DNA from: Streptomyces shenzhenensis
GTDB taxonomy: Bacteria; Actinomycetota; Actinomycetes; Streptomycetales; Streptomycetaceae
DNA: 64,000 nt
Direction: 5' to 3'
Assembly: GCF_003688995.1 (NCBI RefSeq)
Contig: NZ_PENI01000010.1
Coordinates: 1 to 64,000, forward strand
The notes under the pieces were generated by a model that was given only the letters and a program-made list of their open reading frames with translations, had not been told where the DNA came from and did not search any database. Shown here in pieces: positions 8,401-14,699 of the stretch; the first letter of the stretch is position 1; each line of letters begins with the position of its first letter. The position numbers and the translations under genes are program-made.

Positions 8401-9995
8401 GCATGGACCCGCTCCACGATCTCGGCGAGCGTTCCTGCGTATCCCGGTGCCACACTCCGATGTCGGTACTCGGCCTCTCGGAGCGAGATCACCTGCTCCG
8501 TGAGCGTCTCGATCCGTCCCCGCACTTCGTCCCGCTCGCCGGTGAGGCGGCGGATCTCAGCGCGTAGTTCGGCAGGGTCGCTGGCGGCCACCTGGTCGGT
8601 GAGCGCGTTGATGGTGCGCTCCAGCTCGCCCTCGCTCTCGCCGTCGTGGCGAGTGGAGCTGAGGAGCAGGACGCACAAGTCCCTTACCGGATGCGGAAGT
8701 TTGTCCCGCAACACGGTGAGCGGCTGGTCGCGGGCACTGGTCACGAGTACCCGCTGGCCCTGTGCGAGCAATGCCGAGACAAGGTTGGCGATCGTATGGG
8801 TCTTGCCCGTCCCTGGCGGCCCCTGGACCACCACACCGGTGTCGTGTTCCAGACGCCCCAGCACACTGCGCTGCTGAGCGTTCGTCTTGCCCGGGAAGAG
8901 AGGATCGTCACCGAAGAGCGGCGCCCTCTGGGCCCCGTCCCAGGTGGAACGGTCGGCGGTCTCGATGTTCATGGCCATCTGGGCCAGGCCGAGCGGTGCC
9001 CGGCCATCCGAGGCCACCGTCTCGGCGATGTGGTCGTAGAACCGCAGCAGCGAGTTGAGGTTACGTGGGCGCATGACCAGGGCCGGTGCGTAGGTGAGAC
9101 GCGCTCCCGGTTCGGGTGCGCGGGGTGGCTCCCACGCTGCGCTGAAGCCCATGGGCCGCGTGGTCGCCCGCTCCTGCCATTGCGCGACCTGCTCCAGTGC
9201 CTCGGGCCCCAGCGGATCCATCCCGCGAGCCGTGATCTCCTCCGAGAGAGCGGCCCCGCGCTCGCGTACCCAACCGTCGTCACTGTCCAGGAAGTCCTGG
9301 TCTTCGAGACGCAGGGCGCTCTCCGACGACAGCTGCACCGTCAGTCGCGCCGTCCGGCGATCCACCGACGTCTCCACCCGATGGGTGAACAGATGGCGGT
9401 GCACTACGTCACCGTCCGGGGCGACCCAGGTCAAAAGCCCTACGCCCAGGACGAGTTCCGTCTGGCCGTCCTCCCGGGTCAGCTTCTGGTGCCACGCGTA
9501 CATCCGGTCGTAGAGCTCGCGGAGCGGTCGCTCCGCGAGCTCCCGCGCTGCCCACCGGCGCCAGCGATCCAGCCATGTGCCGTAGGCCCGCAGCACCTCG
9601 CCGGCCTCTTCACGGCGCAGGGTGCTTTCATCCGCCGGCCGCTCCCTCTCGTCCGCGACGCGCACCAGTTCGCCCCCCGGCCCCTCCTCCGCAAGAGGAG
9701 GATCACCCCCGTCGGGGTCCAGGCAGCGCGTCGGCTCGACCCAGCCGTCGAGCGAGTCGGGCAGATCGGGCGGCGCACTCTGCGGCACATGGTCGAGTGT
9801 CAGCAGCACGCCGTCAGGGCGTGGTGCCGGCCTGCGGACGGGCTCCGGCAGCCTGGCCAGCCACAGGCGTTCACGGTTGCGGTCGTCACGCTGTCGCTGG
9901 TGGCTGCTGTGGACCATGTCGCGTAGGAAGTTGATCAGCCCCGCTGTTTGCCCGATGACATCGGGATCACTCGCGTGGCGTCGCGGATCGTTCAC
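5412..9995 (-). CDS. 1,527-aa SF1 (DNA2/NAM7-like) helicase with C-terminal Vsr/DUF559-type nuclease
   Basis: The GTG at 9,995 follows GAGGAGAACG. Residues 1-330 are an unassigned N-terminal region. Walker A GPPGTGKT is at about 391-398. A long, charged, coiled-coil-rich insertion (about 430-990) separates it from Walker B VVIVDEASQAG (about 1,073) and the motif-III-like VVGDDKQCAP. Later SF1 motifs include LEEHFRCVPEIINW and the motif-VI-like YNVAASRAQDQ. Residues 1,375-1,490 form a small endonuclease domain of the DUF559/MTES_1575/Vsr type, with KRIDLVVVG and AVECDGDAFHH carrying the probable metal-binding Asp and Glu. The last 40 residues are an acidic tail. COG1112-type helicases fused to nucleases are known in anti-phage defence (for example Mokosh type II, which carries a PLD nuclease instead). 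It leads the operon. All motifs look intact. Confidence 0.9.
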   Translation of the reverse strand: MNDPRRHASDPDVIGQTAGLINFLRDMVHSSHQRQRDDRNRERLWLARLPEPVRRPAPRPDGVLLTLDHVPQSAPPDLPDSLDGWVEPTRCLDPDGGDPPLAEEGPGGELVRVADERERPADESTLRREEAGEVLRAYGTWLDRWRRWAARELAERPLRELYDRMYAWHQKLTREDGQTELVLGVGLLTWVAPDGDVVHRHLFTHRVETSVDRRTARLTVQLSSESALRLEDQDFLDSDDGWVRERGAALSEEITARGMDPLGPEALEQVAQWQERATTRPMGFSAAWEPPRAPEPGARLTYAPALVMRPRNLNSLLRFYDHIAETVASDGRAPLGLAQMAMNIETADRSTWDGAQRAPLFGDDPLFPGKTNAQQRSVLGRLEHDTGVVVQGPPGTGKTHTIANLVSALLAQGQRVLVTSARDQPLTVLRDKLPHPVRDLCVLLLSSTRHDGESEGELERTINALTDQVAASDPAELRAEIRRLTGERDEVRGRIETLTEQVISLREAEYRHRSVAPGYAGTLAEIVERVHAGAEEFGWIGRLPDTAEDVPPLASEEAHELLVLLRGGAGEPRSGGALPVPAELPSPRRVADVFAASSLSDEGLSAEAVEIRNVLAHLDESVTSELASLLDACETALHHLGMPADATRWDPGSWITRALTDRLSRSDLGLWQRVTAVTDDIRDVVRDVDALGLRLVTVPEELTAQKAGQLTTAGAALRAHLATGKTLRSRFPGKAQKDARELLDCCTVDGRAPQTAEDLDAVLAHLRAHSALAGAATRWQQVNTAVPPGDVEVRLAELTARAERLEHIQAFGSARDRIDELLVRHGVRLTIASCRAWQDFNAGVAALRGRRAADEAVGQLAAWDELLRTPVNGTQPATESIALVQALRDQDVEAYAEALEALATAHQREHRTRRCAELLGALHAGHSLLAGRLVHNADDPDWEERLGSLERAWSWAKASQFLDRQRTPGLERKLEGDLSEHEDRLEQVTGELAAAWGRLYCLERMTQEQRSALQAYRTHMASLGKGKGKNTGLFKAAARDAMSVAQDAVPAWVMPIPQVAEMVQARRDAFDVVIVDEASQAGMDALFLLWLAPRVIVVGDDKQCAPALTRNGRHQAIQDKLTAHLPDMPSRLRQLYTPHTNLYQLLSTFFPQVIRLEEHFRCVPEIINWSSSTFYNNKLLPLRQYGAERLDPLRTHFVEGAVVAGRESRVHNPKEAEAIVDCLARLAEDPSYQDKTMGVIVLQGFGQIKLLESLIERLPVTVRERHRIRVGNAASFQGDERHIILLSMVVTNPPRAVGGNKSEQQSYNVAASRAQDQMWLFYSVPPDRLKPHDLRLNLLTYMENPPAALEAADDIGPVLPDVRRAPFDSLFEQQVYLMIKQRGYHVIPQFPAGSKRIDLVVVGARGRLAVECDGDAFHHATREQIENDQRRDRELKRVGWEFWRVRESEFRFDPDAALDGLWEELDRQEIRPASHARPAPVAQTAGSQAEWKPLDLSSEDELTDDEGTGDEQTDDRIDDDTAEDDAA

Positions 9996-10470
9996 CGTTC
10001 TCCTCTCGGCCGCTGACGAACGTTTCAGGATGGGGGTCGGTCAGGAGTGCAACAACGAGCTCTGGGCAGGATGACCGGATCTGTTTCCCAGCTCCGGCGA
10101 CGTGCGCGTCGCTGAATGGCCTTGTCGCGGATGTGCCGAACGGTCTGAGAGGAGCGCGCTCCACGTGCTCGTGGCAGGCGCCTCTACGCAGGTGAAAAGC
10201 GATGTGGAGAGGTCGGCGGGAGATACCGGCACGCACTTGCATGCGGGGTGCCGAGGGCAGGCGAACGTAGGGCTGAGCCCGCGACGAATGATGACCGGTT
10301 ATGGTGCAAACCGGACGTCCGGCTTAAGGAATGGAGCGCGGAGGTGCCCACGTCGTGAGGCAGCGCGAATACTGGTAGTGCCCGGAAGCGAGGTTGGTCC
10401 CAAGGCCCACCCGACGGGCAGACCAGGACGCCTCCCCTGAGGAAGAAACCAGGTCAGCGGATGAAACGTG
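9996..10470. other. 475-bp non-coding region upstream of the helicase gene
   Basis: No gene is supported here. The stretch must hold the promoter of the minus-strand helicase operon, but no clear -35/-10 pair stands out. The only visible signal is the ribosome binding site GAGGAG just above the GTG at 9,995. Confidence 0.4.
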
Positions 10471-10526
10471 GTGCCCCTGGCAGGGTTCGAACCTGCGACA
10501 CCCGCTCTATCCCGTCTGCTCAGGAG
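10471..10526 (-). repeat. degenerate tRNA-Arg copy lacking the anticodon arm
   Basis: The first 37 bases match the 3' end of the tRNA-Arg gene with two or three differences. The match then jumps to a sequence like the D-arm (CTCTATCCC, then a CTGAGCA-type segment on the reverse strand), as if the anticodon arm had been deleted. It lies only about 150 bp from the intact tRNA gene, so it marks the inner end of the helicase segment. The GATGTC pair at 10,564-10,586 follows. Confidence 0.65.
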
Positions 10527-10585
10527 ACGCCCCGGTCGCCAGTGATCGCCCGCGACCACCCCCGTTGATGTCAAAAGTAGATGTC

Positions 10586-10620
10586 AAAGGCCCCGGACCA
10601 TGATCGGTCCGGGGCCTTTT
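10586..10620 (-). terminator. tRNA-Arg terminator
   Basis: AAAGGCCCCGGACC and GGTCCGGGGCCTTTT form a 14-bp perfect stem around a 6-nt loop, 4 bp past the 3' end of the minus-strand tRNA-Arg gene. The T-run lies on the plus strand, so the hairpin could also act on rightward transcription from the island. Confidence 0.65.
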
Positions 10621-10623
10621 GGC

Positions 10624-10699
10624 TGGTGCCCCCGGCAGGATTCGAACCTGCGACACCCGCTTTAGGAGAGCGGTGCTCTATCCCCTGAGCTACGAAGGC
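10624..10699 (-). tRNA. tRNA-Arg (anticodon CCT)
   Basis: The reverse strand folds as a complete cloverleaf. The acceptor GCCTTCG pairs with CGGGGGC, the anticodon stem CCGCT/AGCGG encloses the loop CTCCTAA (anticodon CCT, reading AGG), the T-loop is TTCGAAT, and an encoded CCA lies at 10,624-10,626. It is the intact copy of the attachment gene. Its 3' end faces the island and partial copies follow at 10,471, 2,769 and 415. Confidence 0.95.
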
Positions 10700-11114
10700 G
10701 GGGATCTGTCGGGGAGCGGGGCTGAGGTGCGGTTGTAGGTGGACGAACCGTACTCAGTCGGGATCCCGGCAGAGTCGTGGTGGTGCGGCCGAGGATGACT
10801 GCGCCACCGCGGCCAGTGTAGCGGGTGGCCTGGGGGACGGAGGTGGAACAGCACCCGGGGCCGATCCTTCGAAGGTGGATGAAGAGGGTGGGGTTGAGGG
10901 GGCAGGGTCGGTGGTTGTCCCTGTCCGCCGTCCCCCGCAACAGCGCCGTGTCCCGTTCCAGCGTTCCAAGGCTGCTGGATCTTCCCTGTTCAGAGCACGT
11001 TTCGGCGTTCCAGCGTGCCCAACTGGCCGGCGTACGTGGCGGCTGGGACGGATCGGCCCGCACGCTTCTGCCATCCGAGCACCACAGCCACCCGAACAGT
11101 GAAGGGGCAGCACC
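10700..11114. other. 415-bp intergenic region between tRNA-Arg and the lipoprotein gene
   Basis: No gene is supported. Promoters for the minus-strand tRNA and the plus-strand lipoprotein must lie here. A CGTTCCAGCG-like motif occurs twice (about 10,946 and 11,005). I assign it no function. Confidence 0.35.
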
Positions 11115-11801
11115 ATGTCCGGCATCCGAAACTCCCGTACCCGTCTTGTCGGCGCCGCCGCCACCGTCGTTCTTGCCGCGCTCTCCCTGACCGCGTGCAA
11201 CGACGGAACGGGCGTCACCGACGAAGGCGCCTCGACGGGCGCCTCCACCACCGGCTCGGCTCCCGCGGACGCCCCCGCCTCCGGCGCGTCCTCCCAGGGG
11301 GAGCCCACGGCGCCCGTCGGCTCCGAGCCGGCCGCGAACACCGCCGCCCCGAAGGGCCCGTCCTCCGCCGGCAAGCCCGTCACCTGCGAAGGCTCCACCA
11401 CCAAGACCGTCGCCGCCCCGCTGAACCGCCCCGTCAACCACATGCTGCTCACCGTCACCAACACCGGCAGCAAGCCCTGCTTCCTCTACACCTACCCCGC
11501 CGTGCGCTTCGGCGAGGCCCAGGCCGTGCCGCCGGTCATCGAGGACTCCCGGCCGCAGGCCGTCGTCACCCTCGCCCCGGGCGAGTCCGGCTACGCCTCC
11601 GTCAACCTGTCCGCCGCCGACGGCAGCGGCACCAACGGCCGGACCGAGAAGTCCCTGACCGTCTACTTCCACGGCCGCTCCGGCAACGAGAGCGTCGGCG
11701 CCGGCGCCCACCCCGCGCTGCCCGCGAAGGGCGTCTACGTCGACGACTCGCTGGAGGTCACCTACTGGCAGCAGTCGATGGACGACGCCCTCACCTGGTG
11801 A
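11115..11801 (+). CDS. secreted lipoprotein with DUF4232 domain
   Basis: The 228-aa product starts at an ATG after GAAGGGGCAGC. A basic N terminus, a hydrophobic stretch and the lipobox LTAC (Cys28) predict lipoprotein export and membrane anchoring outside the cell. Residues 35-90 are a Ser/Ala/Gly/Pro-rich linker. Residues 95-225 form a DUF4232-type beta domain with MLLTVTNTGSKPCFLYTYPA and LAPGESGYASV, a fold common in streptomycete surface proteins with no established activity. It stands alone, facing an IclR relic on the other strand. Confidence 0.85.
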   Translation: MSGIRNSRTRLVGAAATVVLAALSLTACNDGTGVTDEGASTGASTTGSAPADAPASGASSQGEPTAPVGSEPAANTAAPKGPSSAGKPVTCEGSTTKTVAAPLNRPVNHMLLTVTNTGSKPCFLYTYPAVRFGEAQAVPPVIEDSRPQAVVTLAPGESGYASVNLSAADGSGTNGRTEKSLTVYFHGRSGNESVGAGAHPALPAKGVYVDDSLEVTYWQQSMDDALTW

Positions 11802-11843
11802 CGCCTGCGGCGTACGGTCCGAGGGCGGTGGCCCGGGCCGCGG

Positions 11844-12025
11844 TCAGGTGACGCAGTCCTCCAGGGTCCGGCGGGCCGCGTGGGTGGCCACGTTCACCGC
11901 GGCCACCGCCCGGCCCGCGCGGTCGCGGACCGGCCAGGGACGCCGGTTCGTTCAAGTGGTGGGCCAGGGCGGTCAGGTACGGGGTGGCCAGCTGGGGGAG
12001 GGGTGCGCGTCCGTCGTGCTCTGCG
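11844..12025 (-). pseudogene. IclR-family regulator remnant
   Basis: Reading leftward, the segment encodes LATPYLTALAHHLNEPASLA, matching the start of an IclR effector-binding domain. After a frame change it reads RPVRDRAGRAVAAVNVATHA followed by ARRTLEDCVT and a TGA at 11,844, matching its C terminus. About 100 residues between the two pieces and the whole N-terminal HTH are missing. This is a decayed PobR/PcaR-like regulator and no target operon remains beside it. Confidence 0.6.
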
Positions 12026-12155
12026 GCAGCCCCGTGCGGCGCCGACCGTTGATCCGTTCGCTCGGGCCTGGCGGCGGCGCCCGCGGCCCCATGGTGTGCG
12101 TGAGCGGCATCACGCTCGCCCGCCCTGAACCTCCGCCTCCGCGTGCGTACGTCTT

Positions 12156-13445
12156 CTACCCCCGCGCCACCCGTACCTTGTAGTCCCCGTTGGGCTCCTT
12201 GGCCGTCACCTCGATCGTGATCTTCCGGCGGGGGTCCTTGAAGGTTTCGCCGGGGGCGAAGGGGGCGTCGGAGAGTTCGGCGTGGACGTTGGGGCTGCGC
12301 GTACAGCCGCCGCTGTCGCGGTGGGCGTCGTACACCGTGACGGGTCCGCGGCCGGTGTCGACGTTCGCGTCGACCTTGTAGACGAGGACGCCGGGGTGGC
12401 ACACGGCCTCGTCGTTGCCGCCGGTGGTGCGCACTTCGAGGGCGTAGCCGGTGTGCGCGGCGAGCGGGACGAAGATGAGTTTCCGGCCGCCGGCCCGGAA
12501 CAGCGGGGACAGCGTGTACTCCTTGGTGCCCGAGGTGGCCGCGCAGCTCACCTGGTCGACGTCCAGCCAGCCCAGCTTCCACTTGTGCCAGCCGAGCAGG
12601 TCGTTGTTGGCGCCCCAGTCCTCGCTCATGATGTCCCAGTGGCCGACCGAGCCGCCGCCGTCCTGGGTGTAGAGGTCGGGCAGGCCGAAGACGTGGCCGT
12701 TCTCGTGGGGGAGTACGCGGTAGCCGGTACGGGCGTAGGAGCCGGAGCCGTCGTCCTGGCGGGAGTAGACGAAGGACGCGTTGGCGACGGCGACGCCGTC
12801 GGCTGTGGGCGCCTCCCCGTTGCCGGCGAAGGTCACCGACAGCACCGTGTCCAGGGCGGAGGGGCCGGCGTCGGGGCTGACCAGCACGTTCAGGAGGTCG
12901 TAGTCCCGGAAGTCGACGGTCGGGTCGGCGGCGGTCACGATGTCCTGGACCAGTTGGCGGTAGCCGGGGTCGAAGGGGGCGCCGCGTTCTATGCCGTAGT
13001 CCTGGAACGCCTTCGGCATCCGCAGCCAGGTCGGGATGGGGGTCTCGGCGCGGTAGTCGAGACGGCCGTAGGAGGCGGTGTGGAACCACTCCTGGGTCTG
13101 CGGGAAGAACTCGCGGAAGCGGTCGAGGGCGTCGCCCTCGCCGGGTGCGTCGGGGAAGTCGACCATCACGGTCAGCGCGCGGACGGTGCCGGTGGAGCGG
13201 GCGTAGCCGCCGGCGGTGGGGACGCCCTCGGTCATCTGTATCTCGCGGGCGCCGTTGATCAGGCACGGGGCGAGGGCGGCGATGCGGGTGAGGCCGGCGG
13301 CGGAGCCGGCTCCTGCGGCGGTGGCGCCCGGTGCGAGGCGGCCGGTTCCGGCGGAGGTGCTGACCGCCAGGGTCAGGGCGGTCACGGACGCGAGAGCGGC
13401 CACGCGCCGCGAGCGTATCCGACGGGCGAACGGCTGCGACTGCAT
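12156..13445 (-). CDS. secreted M6-family metalloprotease
   Basis: The 429-aa product starts at the ATG at 13,445 (AAAGG upstream). Residues 1-35 form a signal peptide with an RRIRSRR basic start. The protease domain includes VRALTVMVDFPDAPGEGDAL near the N-terminal part of the mature protein. The zinc-binding HENGHVFGLPD lies at about 247-257 (HExxH with the following GLPD), with DIMSEDWGANN downstream. This is the M6 (immune inhibitor A-like) domain. It is shorter than full InhA proteins and has no C-terminal MAM or PKD repeat. The substrate is unknown; it is probably an extracellular protease. It is monocistronic and divergent from the TetR gene at 13,800. Confidence 0.85.
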   Translation of the reverse strand: MQSQPFARRIRSRRVAALASVTALTLAVSTSAGTGRLAPGATAAGAGSAAGLTRIAALAPCLINGAREIQMTEGVPTAGGYARSTGTVRALTVMVDFPDAPGEGDALDRFREFFPQTQEWFHTASYGRLDYRAETPIPTWLRMPKAFQDYGIERGAPFDPGYRQLVQDIVTAADPTVDFRDYDLLNVLVSPDAGPSALDTVLSVTFAGNGEAPTADGVAVANASFVYSRQDDGSGSYARTGYRVLPHENGHVFGLPDLYTQDGGGSVGHWDIMSEDWGANNDLLGWHKWKLGWLDVDQVSCAATSGTKEYTLSPLFRAGGRKLIFVPLAAHTGYALEVRTTGGNDEAVCHPGVLVYKVDANVDTGRGPVTVYDAHRDSGGCTRSPNVHAELSDAPFAPGETFKDPRRKITIEVTAKEPNGDYKVRVARG

Positions 13446-13684
13446 GCAGAGGCCTTTCGCTCCACGGCAGCCGCCGGTCCCTGGCTGCACCTATGCGATC
13501 ACCCTGTGTCGACAGGGCGCAGAGCGCGCGCTGGAGGAGACCGATCGTGGTATTTCCGTGGCGGGGATGTGAGTCAGGTCACAGGAATTCTTCATGGGGG
13601 CGGGAAATAACCGGGGATCCTCTCCCCGTTTAGACCTGTGTCCGAGCGGAAACGGGGAGTCCCTCCCCGGATTCCGCGCCCCGA

Positions 13685-13732
13685 ATCGATCAAGCCCGAG
13701 TCGATCGAGCTCACATCGATCAAGCCCGAGTC
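13685..13732. promoter_or_regulatory. paired 18-bp direct repeats upstream of TetR gene
   Basis: ATCGATCAAGCCCGAGTC occurs exactly at 13,685-13,702 and 13,715-13,732, with a 30-bp period (about three helical turns), 70-115 bp ahead of the TetR start. A degenerate third copy may start near 13,700 (TCGATCGAGC). The layout suits cooperative regulator binding. Confidence 0.45.
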
Positions 13733-13799
13733 CATCGGGCCGAGTCGAGCGAGCCGAATCACGTCGGGCGAGCCCGTCCAGCCGACCGAGGAGTACGCC

Positions 13800-14444
13800 G
13801 TGCAGACCGCGACCGCCGTGCAGCGCAAGGCAGCCAGGCCCCGCGCCGACGCCCTGCGCAACCGGGAGCGGATCGTCAACGCCGCCCGGGAGATTTTCGT
13901 CGAGCACGGTTCGGACGTGCCGCTCGACGACATCGCCCGCCGGGCCGGTGTCGGCAACGCCACGCTGTACCGCAACTTCCCCGACCGCGACGCCCTCGTG
14001 CGCGAGGTCGTCTGCTCCGTGATGGACCGTATGGCGCAGGCGGCGGAGCAGGCGCTCGCGGAGACCGGGGACGCCTTCGAGGCGCTGGAGCGTCTCGTGC
14101 ACGTCGCCGCGGACGAGCGGATCAGCGCGCTGTGCCCGATGGTCTCCAGCGCCTTCGACCAGAGCCACCCCGATCTGAAGGCCGCGCGGGAGCGCACCGA
14201 GGGCCTCGTCGACGAGGTCATGGACCGGGCCAGAACGGCAGGCCAGCTCCGGCCGGACGTGGGCGTCGGCGATGTCATGGTCGCCGTGGCCCAGCTGTCC
14301 CGGCCGCCGGCCGGCCTCGGCTGCCTCAAAGTGGACCGCTTCGTCCACCGGCACCTTCAGCTGTTCCTGGACGGGTTGCGGGCCCCGGCCCGCTCCGCCC
14401 TGCCGGGCGCGGCGACGACCATGGAGGATCTGCGCCAGGCCTGA
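13800..14444 (+). CDS. TetR-family transcriptional regulator
   Basis: The GTG at 13,800 follows GAGGAG at good spacing and gives 214 aa. A longer frame from 13,638 would include the repeat region and is unlikely. Residues 15-65 are the TetR DNA-binding domain: RERIVNAAREIFVEHG, then LDDIARRAGVGNATLYRNFP. The C-terminal ligand-binding part belongs to the common SbtR/TetR_C_33-like streptomycete type, ending LQLFLDGLRAPA. It lies 255 bp ahead of a DHA2 drug transporter on the same strand, the usual arrangement for a local efflux repressor. Paired direct repeats before each gene are candidate operators. Confidence 0.9.
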   Translation: MQTATAVQRKAARPRADALRNRERIVNAAREIFVEHGSDVPLDDIARRAGVGNATLYRNFPDRDALVREVVCSVMDRMAQAAEQALAETGDAFEALERLVHVAADERISALCPMVSSAFDQSHPDLKAARERTEGLVDEVMDRARTAGQLRPDVGVGDVMVAVAQLSRPPAGLGCLKVDRFVHRHLQLFLDGLRAPARSALPGAATTMEDLRQA

Positions 14445-14482
14445 CGCTCAGTTCCGGGCCGTGGACCGGTCCTCATTCACAA

Positions 14483-14531
14483 CGTCCGTCACGTCCATCA
14501 CGCCAATCGCGTCCGTTACGTCCATCGCGCC
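14483..14531. promoter_or_regulatory. imperfect 22-bp direct repeats before the DHA2 transporter
   Basis: CGTCCGTCACGTCCATCACGCC (14,483-14,504) recurs at 14,510-14,531 with two changes, giving a 27-bp period. The repeats sit between the TetR gene and the transporter start at 14,700, so they may be operator sites for the TetR protein. Confidence 0.4.
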
Positions 14532-14699
14532 TTTCGCCTCGCGCGGATCCTCGTCCGGCACGTCCTTCTTCTCACTCACACGACCTTGCGGCCGTCAGCG
14601 GCGACGCGCCGTCCTGTTTCGATCACCTGATCCGTCACGACGTCCCGGCCTTCCCTGCTGAAGGTCAAGAAGTCCCCAAGTCCCGAAATGGGTACCCCC

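Noticed and set aside
5532..8567. 1,011-codon open frame on the plus strand
   Set aside because: It lies antisense to the helicase gene, whose motifs are unmistakable. Long antisense frames are expected in high-GC DNA.
10299..10603. Short frames reading FEPATxALGV / CPWQGSNLRHP
   Set aside because: These are the familiar translation of antisense or sense tRNA 3' ends, not proteins. The same applies at 332-564 and 2,769-3,026.
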